A DNA stretch of 64,000 nucleotides. Origin: Pseudomonas aestuarii. GTDB taxonomy: Bacteria; Pseudomonadota; Gammaproteobacteria; Pseudomonadales; Pseudomonadaceae. The translations under genes were made by a program, and so were the position numbers. The stretch spans positions 186,001 to 250,000 of the forward strand of contig NZ_JAQJZJ010000007.1 of the NCBI RefSeq assembly GCF_027988105.1, written 5' to 3'. Below, piece after piece: positions 40,100 through 49,829 of this stretch. The notes beneath the pieces were generated by a model. That model ran no database searches, was not told the DNA's origin, and saw only the letters and a program-made list of their open reading frames with translations. The first letter of the stretch is position 1, and each line of letters starts with the position of its first letter.

Positions 40100-40987
40100 T
40101 CACCTCTGCGAGTAGTCGTGCCACAGGTAGGCGGCGGCGTAGGCGCGCCACGGTCGCCAGGCTTCGGCGCGGGCCTTGAGTTGCCTGGCGTCGATGCCGT
40201 CAGCGCCCCACAGTGGCGCTTTGAGCAGGCCCAGGTCGCTGGCGGGGAAAGCATCGGCTGCGCCAAAGGCGCGCAGGGCAATGTATTCGGCGGTCCACGG
40301 GCCGATGCCGGGCAGGGCGCAGAGCCGTTCGATCAGGCCTTCGCTGCCGTGGCGCAGATCCAGGTGCAACGCGCCGCTGGCGACCAGCCCGGCGAAGTGC
40401 TGCAGCGTCTGTACGCGCCTACCCGGCATGCCGATGCCCGTCAGGTCGGCGCCGGCGATGGCCGCGGCGCTGGGGAACAGGCGGTCGACGCCTGCGCCGT
40501 AGGCCGCCGGTAACGGCTCGCCCAGGCGGGTGACCAGGCGCCCGCTGATGGTCACCGCAGCTTTTACCGTGACCTGCTGGCCGACGATGGCCCGCACCGC
40601 CTGCTCGAACGGATCGAAGGCCGTCGGCAGGCGCAGCCCTGGATTGCGCGCGACCAGCGTGGCCAGGTAGGGATCCTGGGCGAAATGTCGGCCGATGCGC
40701 TGCGGTTCGGCATCCAGGTCGAACATGCGTCGCACCCGCTGCTGCAATTCGGCCAGGCAGGGGATGGCCGAGGCGCTGTAGCTCAAGATCAGGGCGTCAT
40801 GCCCGGGCTGCGGGCTTACGCTGAACCAACCGCTGACGTCTGCCAGGCGGAAACTGCGGCAATAGCGCTCGTGGCTCAGCCGTTCGACCCCCGCCAGGGC
40901 GCGCAGGGCGAAATGGTCGTGGAACTGCTGCCAATCCCAGGGGGCGTGGTAGGGCAGCAGCAGCGTGGTTTGCGCAGGGTTATTCAT
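40100..40987 (-). CDS. alkA: DNA-3-methyladenine glycosylase II
   Basis: This 295-residue base-excision glycosylase has the AlkA N-terminal domain (MNNPAQTTLLLPYHAPWDWQQF) and a helix-hairpin-helix (LCALPGIGPWTAEYIALRAFG) with catalytic Asp in FPASDLGLLKA. It removes 3-methyladenine and related lesions. ATG at 40987 is used; the 27 codons upstream show no conservation. It is the first gene of the alkA-ogt pair. Confidence 0.95.
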   Translation of the reverse strand: MNNPAQTTLLLPYHAPWDWQQFHDHFALRALAGVERLSHERYCRSFRLADVSGWFSVSPQPGHDALILSYSASAIPCLAELQQRVRRMFDLDAEPQRIGRHFAQDPYLATLVARNPGLRLPTAFDPFEQAVRAIVGQQVTVKAAVTISGRLVTRLGEPLPAAYGAGVDRLFPSAAAIAGADLTGIGMPGRRVQTLQHFAGLVASGALHLDLRHGSEGLIERLCALPGIGPWTAEYIALRAFGAADAFPASDLGLLKAPLWGADGIDARQLKARAEAWRPWRAYAAAYLWHDYSQR

Positions 40988-41250
40988 GCCCGGACGATAA
41001 CCCCGGTGCCGAGCACTTGTCTGCGCCAAACTGACTTTCAAAGACGCTGTACTCGTTGGCTGTTGCACATCGAGCGTGAGCTGCAGATTGGCTTTTGTTC
41101 GAGGCCTTTACTCCCGGCAACCCAGAATTTCTCACGATAACGCTGCGATTGGCGGCGCTGTGGCGCTAGACTTGCTGCGCGTTGCCCTTGTAGTGAGCGG
41201 CGCCGCCCCCATCTTTTGATTTCTTCTTTTTACAGGTGCGTGCATTTTTT

Positions 41251-42183
41251 ATGAGTACTGCTCTGTCCATCCGGCAGTTGACCAAAACCTACGGCAATGG
41301 CTTCCAGGCTCTGCATGGCATCGATCTGGATGTCGCCGAAGGGGATTTCTTCGCCTTGCTCGGCCCCAATGGCGCCGGCAAATCCACCACCATCGGCATT
41401 CTCTCGACCCTGGTGACCAAGACCAGCGGCACGGTCAATGTGTTTGGCCATGATCTGGACCAGCAGCCGGCGGCGCTCAAGCGCTGCCTGGGCGTGGTGC
41501 CGCAGGAGTTCAATTTCAACCAGTTCGAGAAGGTCTTCGACATTGTCGTGACCCAGGCTGGTTATTACGGCATTCCCGCGCGCATCGCCAAGGAGCGTGC
41601 CGAGCAGTACCTCAACCAGTTGGGGCTGTGGGACAAGCGCGATGTGCCCTCGCGCGAACTGTCCGGCGGCATGAAGCGCCGTTTGATGATCGCCCGCGCC
41701 CTGGTCCACCAGCCACGCTTGCTGATCCTCGATGAGCCGACCGCAGGCGTCGACATCGAATTGCGTCGCTCGATGTGGAGTTTTCTCACCGAGCTCAACC
41801 AGCAGGGCATCACCATCATCCTCACCACCCATTACCTGGAGGAGGCCGAGCAGTTGTGCCGCAACATCGGCATCATCGATCACGGCCGCATCGTCGAGAA
41901 CACCAGCATGAAGACGCTGCTGAAGAAGCTGCACGTGGAGACCTTTCTGCTCGACCTGAAGGAGTCGCTGCTGGTGCCGCCGCAGCTGATCGGCTACCCG
42001 GCGCACCTGCTCGATCATCACACCCTGGAAGTGCAAATCGACAAGAGCCAGGGCATTACCGAACTGTTCCGCCAACTGGCGCGGCAGAACATCGAGGTGC
42101 TCAGCTTGCGCAACAAGACCAATCGCCTGGAGGAGCTGTTCGTCTCCCTGGTCGAGAAGAACCTGGCCAAGGAGGCGGTATGA
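41251..42183 (+). CDS. ABC transporter ATP-binding protein (YadG-like)
   Basis: This 310-residue ATPase has Walker A GPNGAGKST, signature LSGGMKRR, Walker B LLILDEPTAGVD and the H-loop TTHYLEEAEQ. The C-terminal 90 residues are the DrrA/YadG-type extension. It pairs with an ABC-2 permease whose ATG overlaps its stop (ATGA). An in-frame GTG at 41236 (MRAFFM...) is possible, but ATG at 41251 fits homologues. Exporters of this type move drugs or lipids; the substrate is unknown. Confidence 0.93.
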   Translation: MSTALSIRQLTKTYGNGFQALHGIDLDVAEGDFFALLGPNGAGKSTTIGILSTLVTKTSGTVNVFGHDLDQQPAALKRCLGVVPQEFNFNQFEKVFDIVVTQAGYYGIPARIAKERAEQYLNQLGLWDKRDVPSRELSGGMKRRLMIARALVHQPRLLILDEPTAGVDIELRRSMWSFLTELNQQGITIILTTHYLEEAEQLCRNIGIIDHGRIVENTSMKTLLKKLHVETFLLDLKESLLVPPQLIGYPAHLLDHHTLEVQIDKSQGITELFRQLARQNIEVLSLRNKTNRLEELFVSLVEKNLAKEAV

Positions 42184-42974
42184 GCACGGCTTATCTGAAT
42201 TCCGAGTTCGCCGCCAACATGGTGGCCCTGCGCACCATCGTCTACCGCGAGATCCGCCGCTTCACCCGCATCTGGCCGCAGACCCTGCTGCCGCCGGCGA
42301 TCACCATGGTTCTGTACTTCGTCATCTTCGGCAACCTGATCGGCCAGCGGATCGGCGAGATGGGTGGCTTCAGCTACATGGAATACATAGTGCCGGGGCT
42401 GATCATGATGTCGGTGATCACCAACTCCTACGGCAACGTGGTGTCGAGCTTCTTCGGCAGCAAGTTCCAGCGCTCGATCGAGGAGCTGATGGTCTCGCCG
42501 GTGTCGCCGCACATCATTCTCATCGGCTACGTGGCCGGCGGGGTAATACGCGGGCTGGCGGTAGGCCTGATCGTCACTCTGTTGTCGCTGTTCTTCACCC
42601 ACCTGCAGGTGCATCACCTTGGTGTGACCGTGCTGGTGGTGTTGCTGACCGCGACCATTTTCGCCATGGGCGGCTTCATCAATGCGGTATTTGCGCGCAA
42701 CTTCGACGACATCTCGATCATCCCGACCTTCGTCCTGACGCCGCTGACCTACCTGGGCGGGGTGTTCTACTCGATCAGCCTGCTGCCGCCGTTCTGGCAG
42801 ACCCTGTCGCTGGTCAACCCGGTCCTGCATATGGTCAATGCCTTTCGCTACGGCATTCTCGGCGTGTCGGACATTCGCATCGGTGTCGCCGTCGGCTTCA
42901 TGCTGATAGCCACCGCGGTGCTCTATGGCGTGTGCATTCGCCTGCTGATCAGCGGGCGCGGCATGCGGCAGTAG
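42180..42974 (+). CDS. ABC-2 type permease (YadH-like)
   Basis: This 264-residue membrane protein has six predicted helices and the ABC-2 motif region SFFGSKFQRSIEELMVSPVSP. Preceded by the overlapping ATPase gene, it forms the second half of the exporter. The last six helices end at GVCIRLLISGRGMRQ. No auxiliary gene is present. Confidence 0.93.
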   Translation: MSTAYLNSEFAANMVALRTIVYREIRRFTRIWPQTLLPPAITMVLYFVIFGNLIGQRIGEMGGFSYMEYIVPGLIMMSVITNSYGNVVSSFFGSKFQRSIEELMVSPVSPHIILIGYVAGGVIRGLAVGLIVTLLSLFFTHLQVHHLGVTVLVVLLTATIFAMGGFINAVFARNFDDISIIPTFVLTPLTYLGGVFYSISLLPPFWQTLSLVNPVLHMVNAFRYGILGVSDIRIGVAVGFMLIATAVLYGVCIRLLISGRGMRQ

Positions 42975-43074
42975 CGAGTATTTATTGAAAATAATATCGG
43001 GAAACATCTCGAACGGCTGAAGCGCGCGGCGAGGCCGTTAGACTCAGCCGCTATGGAATTACTGGGGGTTGTCC

Positions 43075-44106
43075 ATGTCTGCCCGTCCGCGCGCTCTATT
43101 CGTGGCAGCGCTGTTGCTTCTCTCGGCCGTTTGGCCAGTGGCTCATGCGGCCGAAGGCCCCCTGGTCGAAGTCGTGCCGGTGGAGAAGGCCCTGGTGCGC
43201 GACGAGCTGATCACCTTCGGCTCGCTGCGCTCCGATGAGTCGGTGATGATCCGTCCGGAAATCGAAGGGCGTCTGGCCGCGCTGCATTTCCGCGAAGGCC
43301 AGGCCGTCACGGCCGGGACGCTGTTGGTCAGCCTGGACGATGCGATTGCCCGTGCCGAGCGGGCCCAGGCCCAGGCCAATCTGAATCTGGCGGAAAAAAA
43401 TTATCAGCGCGCGCAGATGCTGTTCAAGCGCGGCGCCAGCAATGCCCAGGCACTGGATGAAGCCAGCGCCCAGCAGCAAGCCGCCCGCGCCAGTCTGGCG
43501 CTGGCCCAGGCGCGCCTGGACAAGACCCGCATTCATGCACCCCACGACGGCGTCCTGGGCCTGCGCCATGTCAGCCCGGGCGATTATCTGGAGGCTGGCC
43601 AGGACATCGTCAACCTGGAGGTGCTCGATCCGCTCAAGGTCGACTTCCGCATTCCGCAAAAAGCCGTCAGTCAGATTCGTCTGGACCAACTGATCGAGAT
43701 CAGCCTGGATACCTATCCGGGCGAGCGCTTCAGGGGCGAGATCTACGCGATCAACCCGCGTCTGGATGAAGCCGGGCGCAGCCAGGCGGTGCGTGCCCAT
43801 ATTGCTAACCCCGATCGACGCCTGAGCCCCGGCCAGTTCGTCAGGGTGACGGTGATCCTCGCCGAACGGCCCGAGGCCCTGGTGATCCCCGAGGAGGCGG
43901 TGATGCCGGTCGGCGACCGCCTGCTGGTCAACCTGGTGGTGGACGGCAAGGTCGAGCAGCGCGAGGTCACGCTGGGCAAGCGCCTGGACGGCAAGGTCGA
44001 GGTGCGCGAGGGCCTGGATGGCGATGAGGAGCTGATCAGCGCCGGCTGGCAGAAGGTACGCGCGGGCATGGCGGTGCGCACCAGGGTGGTGGAGCGCCAG
44101 CCATGA
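43075..44106 (+). CDS. RND efflux periplasmic adaptor (membrane fusion protein)
   Basis: This 343-residue protein has an N-terminal signal peptide (SARPRALFVAALLLLSAVWPVAHA), lipoyl halves around RPEIEGRLAALHFREGQAV and IHAPHDGVLGLRHVSPGDYLEAG, a helical hairpin between them (residues 95-160), and beta-barrel and membrane-proximal domains. There is no lipobox cysteine. GGGGG 6 bp before the ATG at 43075 supports this start. It connects the inner-membrane pump (next gene, 4-bp overlap) to an outer-membrane channel encoded elsewhere. Confidence 0.93.
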   Translation: MSARPRALFVAALLLLSAVWPVAHAAEGPLVEVVPVEKALVRDELITFGSLRSDESVMIRPEIEGRLAALHFREGQAVTAGTLLVSLDDAIARAERAQAQANLNLAEKNYQRAQMLFKRGASNAQALDEASAQQQAARASLALAQARLDKTRIHAPHDGVLGLRHVSPGDYLEAGQDIVNLEVLDPLKVDFRIPQKAVSQIRLDQLIEISLDTYPGERFRGEIYAINPRLDEAGRSQAVRAHIANPDRRLSPGQFVRVTVILAERPEALVIPEEAVMPVGDRLLVNLVVDGKVEQREVTLGKRLDGKVEVREGLDGDEELISAGWQKVRAGMAVRTRVVERQP

Positions 44107-47100
44107 CGCTGTCGGATATCTGCATCCGCCGGCCGGTGTTCGCCACCGTGCTGTCGCTGATCGTGGTGCTGCTCGGCCTGATGGCCTATCAGCGCCTGAG
44201 CGTGCGCGAATACCCGAACATCGACGTGCCCATCGTCACGGTCAGCGTCGGCTATCCCGGGGCCAGTCCGGAAATCATGGAGTCCCAGGTCGCCCAGCCG
44301 ATCGAGGATGTGCTCTCGGGCATCGAGGGGCTGGATTTCGTCAGTTCCATCAGCCGTTCGGAAAACACCCAGATCACTGCCCAGTTCAAGCTGGGCGCCA
44401 ACAGCGACGAGGCGGCCAACGACGTCCGCGACCGCCTCGGCCGGGTGCGCGGGTTGCTGCCGGACGAGATCAACGAGCCCATCGTGCAGAAGGTCGAGGC
44501 CGATGCCCAGCCGGTGATCTGGCTGGCGTCCTACAGCGAACGCTACAGCGCCATGGAGATCACCGATGTGCTGGAGCGGGTGATCAAGGACCGCCTGCAG
44601 ACCATCCCCGGCGTCGCCGAGGTGCAGATCCGCGGCGGCCGCACCCTGGCCATGCGCATCTGGCTCGACCCGGAAAAACTCGCCGCGCACAACCTCACCG
44701 TGCAGGACGTCGAAGACGCCCTGCGCCGGCAGAACGTCGAGATTCCCGCCGGACGTATCGAGTCGCAAGAGCGCGAATTCACCGTGCTCTCGGAAACCGA
44801 CCTGAATACCCCGGAGCAATTCAATCAGCTGATTCTCGATGACTCGCAGGGCTACCTGCTGCGCCTGGCCGATGTCGGCTATGCCACGATAGGCCCGCAG
44901 AGCGAGCGCAGCATCGTGCGCTTCAAGGGCCGCCCGGCGGTGTCCATGGGGGTGATCAAGCAGGCCACGGCCAACCCGCTGGATATCTCCGACGGCTTGA
45001 GTGCGGCCCTGCCGGAGGTGCGTACCCTGCTGCCGGACGGCATGCACCTGGTGGTGGCCCACGACAGCTCGCTGTTCATTCGCGAGTCGATCGACAACGT
45101 CTTCATCACCATCTGGGAAGCGGTGGCGCTGGTCATCCTGATCATCTTCATCTTCCTGCGTTCGCTGCGCGCCACCCTCATTCCGCTGGTGACCATCCCG
45201 GTGTCGCTGATCGGTGCCTTCGCCCTGATGAGCGTGATGGGCTTCACCATCAATACCCTGACCTTGCTGGCCATGGTGCTGGCGATCGGTCTGGTGGTGG
45301 ACGACGCCATCGTCATGCTGGAGAACATCCATCGGCATATCGAAGAGGGCATGGCCCCGGTGCAGGCGGCGCTCAAGGGCAGCCGCGAGATCGCCTTCGC
45401 GGTGGTCGCCATGACCCTGACCCTGGCCGCGGTGTTCACCCCCATCGGTTTCATGCAAGGCAGCACCGGCAAGCTGTTCACCGAGTTCGCCTGGACGCTG
45501 GCTGGAGCCGTGCTGGTCTCGGGTTTCGTCGCCCTGACCCTGACCCCGATGATGTGCGCGCTGCTGCTCAAACCGCACCAGGCCGGCGAGCGGCACAACC
45601 GCCTGTACAACCTGATCGAGGATTTCCTCACCGGCCTGACCCATGGCTACAAGCGCTTGCTGGCCCGCGCCCTGGCCGCCTGGTGGCTGGTGCTGGGGGT
45701 GCTGGTGCTGGCCCTGCTGGCCTGCCTGCTGCTGTTCGCCGGCCTGAAGTCGGAACTGGCGCCCACCGAAGACACCAGCACCATCATCGGCGTGTTCAAC
45801 GGCCCGGACGGCGCCACCATCGGCTACACCGGGCGTTATGCGCGGCAGATCGAGGCGGCCTACGAGAGCATCCCGGAGACCAACCGCTACATGGTGATCG
45901 CCGGTTTCCCCACCGTGGCTCAGGGTATTTCCTTCATGAAGCTGGAAGACTGGGGCGATCGCTCGCGCAGCCAGTTCGAGATCCGCAACGAGCTGCTGCC
46001 CAAGTTCCAGGAGATCGCCGGGTTTCGGGCCTTTCCGGTCAATCGGCCACCGCTCGGGCAGAGCGCGCGCAATCAGCCGGTCAACTTCGTGATCCGCTCC
46101 TCGATGGAGTACGCCGAGCTGCAGGGCTACGTCGATCAGCTGTTGAACAGCCTGCGCGATTACCCTGGCCTGGAAAGCCCGGACAGCGATCTGAAGTTGA
46201 ACGCGCCGCAGCTCAAGGTGACGATCAACCGCGAACAGGCGGTCGCGGTCGGCACGGACGTGGCGACCATCGGCCGCAGCCTGGAAAGCCTGTTCGGCAG
46301 CCGCCAGGTGACCCGCTTCAAGCAGAACGGCGAGCAGTACGACGTGCTGGTGCAGTTGCAGGACGTCGACCGCAGCAACCCGCAGGATCTCGACCGCGTC
46401 TATGTACGCGGGCGTGACGACAGCATGGTGCAACTGTCCAACCTGATCGAGGTGCGCGAGACGGTGGCGCCGCGCGAACTCAATCACTTCAACCAGTTGC
46501 GGGCGGTCACGGTGAGCGCCAACGTCGGTGCCGGCTACACCCTGGGTGAAGCCCTGGACTACCTGGAAAGCGCCGCGCGCACGGTATTCCCGCCGGAAAC
46601 CCAATACGACTTCACCGGCACCTCGCGTGACTTCAAGGAGTCCGGCGCCGGCATCGCGCTGATCTTCGCCCTGGCCCTGGCCTTCATCTTCCTGGTGCTG
46701 GCGGCGCAGTTCGAGAGTTTCAGCGATCCGCTGATCATTCTGTTCAGCGTACCGCTGTCGATGGCCGGCGCCTTGCTGGCGCTGACCCTGTTCGGCGGCA
46801 CCCTGAATATCTACTCGCAGATCGGCCTGGTGACCCTGATCGGCCTGATCACCAAGCACGGCATCCTCATCGTCGAATTCGCCAACGTGCTGCTGCGTCA
46901 GGGCCAGGAGCTGCGTGGCGCGGTGATAGACGCCTCGGTGCAGCGCCTGCGGCCGATTCTGATGACCACCGGGGCGATGGTCCTGGGTTCGTTGCCCCTG
47001 GCCATCGCCAGCGGCGCGGGGGCGGAAAGCCGTCAGCAGATCGGCCTGGTGATCGTCGGCGGCCTGCTGGTGGGCACCTTCTTCACCCTGTTCGTGATTC

Positions 47101-47171
47101 CGACCCTGTACATGCTGCTGCGCCGCTGGCGGCCGATCAGGCAGGAACAAGCAGAGACCGCCACGGCGTAG
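44103..47171 (+). CDS. RND multidrug efflux pump, inner-membrane subunit
   Basis: This 1022-residue HAE1-type proton antiporter has 12 transmembrane helices, two large periplasmic loops and the proton-relay motif in TM4 (VLAIGLVVDDAIVMLENIHRHIEEG, with the two Asp). The N-terminus MTLSDICIRRPVFATVLSL is standard. It is a complete pump of the MexB/MexQ-like class. No outer-membrane factor or local repressor is adjacent, so it must borrow a TolC/OprM-type channel. Substrates are not predictable. Confidence 0.95.
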   Translation: MTLSDICIRRPVFATVLSLIVVLLGLMAYQRLSVREYPNIDVPIVTVSVGYPGASPEIMESQVAQPIEDVLSGIEGLDFVSSISRSENTQITAQFKLGANSDEAANDVRDRLGRVRGLLPDEINEPIVQKVEADAQPVIWLASYSERYSAMEITDVLERVIKDRLQTIPGVAEVQIRGGRTLAMRIWLDPEKLAAHNLTVQDVEDALRRQNVEIPAGRIESQEREFTVLSETDLNTPEQFNQLILDDSQGYLLRLADVGYATIGPQSERSIVRFKGRPAVSMGVIKQATANPLDISDGLSAALPEVRTLLPDGMHLVVAHDSSLFIRESIDNVFITIWEAVALVILIIFIFLRSLRATLIPLVTIPVSLIGAFALMSVMGFTINTLTLLAMVLAIGLVVDDAIVMLENIHRHIEEGMAPVQAALKGSREIAFAVVAMTLTLAAVFTPIGFMQGSTGKLFTEFAWTLAGAVLVSGFVALTLTPMMCALLLKPHQAGERHNRLYNLIEDFLTGLTHGYKRLLARALAAWWLVLGVLVLALLACLLLFAGLKSELAPTEDTSTIIGVFNGPDGATIGYTGRYARQIEAAYESIPETNRYMVIAGFPTVAQGISFMKLEDWGDRSRSQFEIRNELLPKFQEIAGFRAFPVNRPPLGQSARNQPVNFVIRSSMEYAELQGYVDQLLNSLRDYPGLESPDSDLKLNAPQLKVTINREQAVAVGTDVATIGRSLESLFGSRQVTRFKQNGEQYDVLVQLQDVDRSNPQDLDRVYVRGRDDSMVQLSNLIEVRETVAPRELNHFNQLRAVTVSANVGAGYTLGEALDYLESAARTVFPPETQYDFTGTSRDFKESGAGIALIFALALAFIFLVLAAQFESFSDPLIILFSVPLSMAGALLALTLFGGTLNIYSQIGLVTLIGLITKHGILIVEFANVLLRQGQELRGAVIDASVQRLRPILMTTGAMVLGSLPLAIASGAGAESRQQIGLVIVGGLLVGTFFTLFVIPTLYMLLRRWRPIRQEQAETATA

Positions 47172-47184
47172 GGTAACTCACGTC

Positions 47185-47266
47185 GTAGGGCGTACTCGCG
47201 AAGCAGTACGCCATTGCTGCTGCTGGTGACGGTGGACTGTTCGCTGCGCTCCTGAGTCCACCCTAC
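47185..47266. repeat. REP-like composite palindrome
   Basis: GGCGTACT/AGTACGCC form a small palindrome (about 47189-47212) and GGTGGACT...AGTCCACC with terminal CCCTAC a second (47230-47266). The ends match the GTAGGGTGGA variant at 7798-7830. It separates the convergent RND (+) and MDR (-) genes and may act as a terminator. Confidence 0.65.
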
Positions 47267-47312
47267 GGCTTAGCGCCCTGGCGCTTATCGGCGCCTTCAT
47301 TGCTGGTCGCGG

Positions 47313-48320
47313 TTACTCGACCTTGAGCACCAGCTTGCCGAAGTTCTCACCGCTGAACAGCTTGAGCAGGGTTTCCGGGAAGGTCTGCAGGCCGACCACG
47401 ATGTCTTCCTTGGACTTCAGTTTGCCGCTGGCCAGCCAGCCACCCATCTCTGCAGCCGCCTCGGCGAAGCGCGGGGCGTAGGTCATCACCACCATGCCTT
47501 CCATGCGCGCGCTGTTGACCAGCAGGTTGAGGTAGTTGGCCGGACCCTTGATCGCTTCCTTGCTGTTGTACTGGCTGATGGCGCCGCAAATGATTACTCG
47601 CGCCTTGAAGGCCAGGCGGGTGAGCACGGCATCGAGAATGTCACCACCGACGTTGTCGAAGTACACGTCCACACCCTTCGGGCATTCGCGCTTGAGACCG
47701 GCAACCACCTCTTCGTTTTTGTAGTCGATGGCCCCGTCGAAGCCCAGCTCGTCGATCAGGAACTTGCACTTGTCGGCGCCGCCAGCGATACCGACCACAC
47801 GGCAGCCCTTGAGCTTGGCGATCTGTCCGGCAATGCTGCCGACTGCGCCGGCGGCGCCGGAAATCACCACGGTTTCGCCGGCCTTGGGCGCGCCGACATC
47901 GAGCAGGGCGAAGTAGGCGGTCATGCCGGTCATGCCCAGCGCCGACAGGTACAGCGGCAGCGGCGCGCGCTTGGGGTCGACCTTGTAGAAGCCCTTGGGC
48001 TCGCCGAGGAAGTAGTCCTGCACGCCGAGGGCACCGTTGACGTGGTCGCCGACGGCGAAATCCGGGTGTTGCGAGGCGATCACCTGGCCGACGCCGAGGG
48101 CGCGCATCACTTCGCCGATGCCGACAGGCGGGATATAGGATTTGGCATCGTTCATCCAGCCGCGCATGGCCGGATCGAGGGACAGGTAAAGGTTCTTGAC
48201 CAGAATCTCTCCGGGGCCGGGCTCGCCGAGCGGCGTTTCCACGTAGCTGAAGGTGTCGCGGCTGGGCAGGCCGACGGGGCGTTGGGCGAGGAGGAATTGG
48301 CGGTTGAGCGTGGCGGTCAT
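47313..48320 (-). CDS. NADP-dependent MDR oxidoreductase (CurA/LTB4 dehydrogenase-like)
   Basis: This 335-residue zinc-free medium-chain reductase has the NADPH-binding segment VVISGAAGAVGSIAGQIAKLKGCRVVGIAGG and the family's FDNVGGDILDAVL. The N-terminal RPVGLPSRDTFSYVE and SLDPAMRGWMND are typical of the prostaglandin/leukotriene-reductase group that reduces conjugated enones. The substrate in vivo is unknown. It is divergent from the SDR gene across 225 bp. Confidence 0.93.
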   Translation of the reverse strand: MTATLNRQFLLAQRPVGLPSRDTFSYVETPLGEPGPGEILVKNLYLSLDPAMRGWMNDAKSYIPPVGIGEVMRALGVGQVIASQHPDFAVGDHVNGALGVQDYFLGEPKGFYKVDPKRAPLPLYLSALGMTGMTAYFALLDVGAPKAGETVVISGAAGAVGSIAGQIAKLKGCRVVGIAGGADKCKFLIDELGFDGAIDYKNEEVVAGLKRECPKGVDVYFDNVGGDILDAVLTRLAFKARVIICGAISQYNSKEAIKGPANYLNLLVNSARMEGMVVMTYAPRFAEAAAEMGGWLASGKLKSKEDIVVGLQTFPETLLKLFSGENFGKLVLKVE

Positions 48321-48545
48321 GGTGGTTACTCATTGAACGGAAAGACCTGTGATAGCCCCTGCCGCCCCGATGGGCAAGGTTTGCCCTGGGGCCGAATGGC
48401 GGTTAATCCATTCGGCTGATAGCGGTATGGGGGCTTAATCATTATTTTGCATGGAGCCATAACCGCTGTTCGAATAGAGCTGTCGTGCCAGGCGCGGCCC
48501 TGACTAGACTCGGCGCAGACTTTCACTCCTTGTGAGGACACTAAG

Positions 48546-49307
<762 letters not shown>

Positions 49308-49829
49308 TTGCGCAAAGGCGCCTCGGGCAGACTGCTTGAGAGGCGCCGGAATCAGCGACCTGGCAGCACAGACGCCCCGACTGGTTCGGGGCGTCTGCGT
49401 TTGCGTCGAAAATATCCAGCAACGGCAAGCCAAGCCCTCGTGGCTGGATCATTCGCCAAGCTAAGCCAATCCAAGCCGGGCCCGGCCCGTCGAAGGTCTA
49501 TGGCCTCGACGATGGTTGTGTATGCATCGGCTGGCGGGGGGCGGGTGCCGGCTGCACGAGCGTATAGCCACTGCGACAGGTTCGGCGAGTACGCCGCCAT
49601 CTTGTTAAGTCGACATTACAAATCGCTTTGTCGAGCACCTCGCTATTGAGCAGATGCTTTGATTTGTAAGTCATAAATCCGATCGGCCTACTTATTGCTT
49701 GATACTTCGTACCCTGAGACGCGAGTACTAGCGCAGCTGTCACCGTTTCGTCTGGGTTCGCCATTGCTCGTCCTCGATATCGAGCCGCCGTTTTCCAAAC
49801 GGCAGCGTTGCCAAACCGAGGTGATTTGT
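49308..49829. other. Intergenic region before the multicopper oxidase gene
   Basis: These 522 bp contain an SDR terminator hairpin (49369-49397) and a 9-bp inverted repeat TTACAAATC (49616-49624)/GATTTGTAA (49661-49669) 36 bp apart within an A/T-rich stretch, probably close to the oxidase promoter. No copper-regulator box that I recognise and no credible gene are present. Confidence 0.45.
49369..49397 (+). terminator. Hairpin terminator after the SDR gene
   Basis: A 12-bp perfect stem CAGACGCCCCGA/TCGGGGCGTCTG with a 5-nt loop, then CGTTTGCG, a weak U-tract, 61 bp past the SDR stop. Confidence 0.75.

Noticed and set aside
43743..47150. 1135-codon open frame on the minus strand
   Set aside because: It is antisense to the RND pump and adaptor genes; its His/Gln/Asp/Gly-rich translation is typical of a shadow frame in GC-rich DNA.
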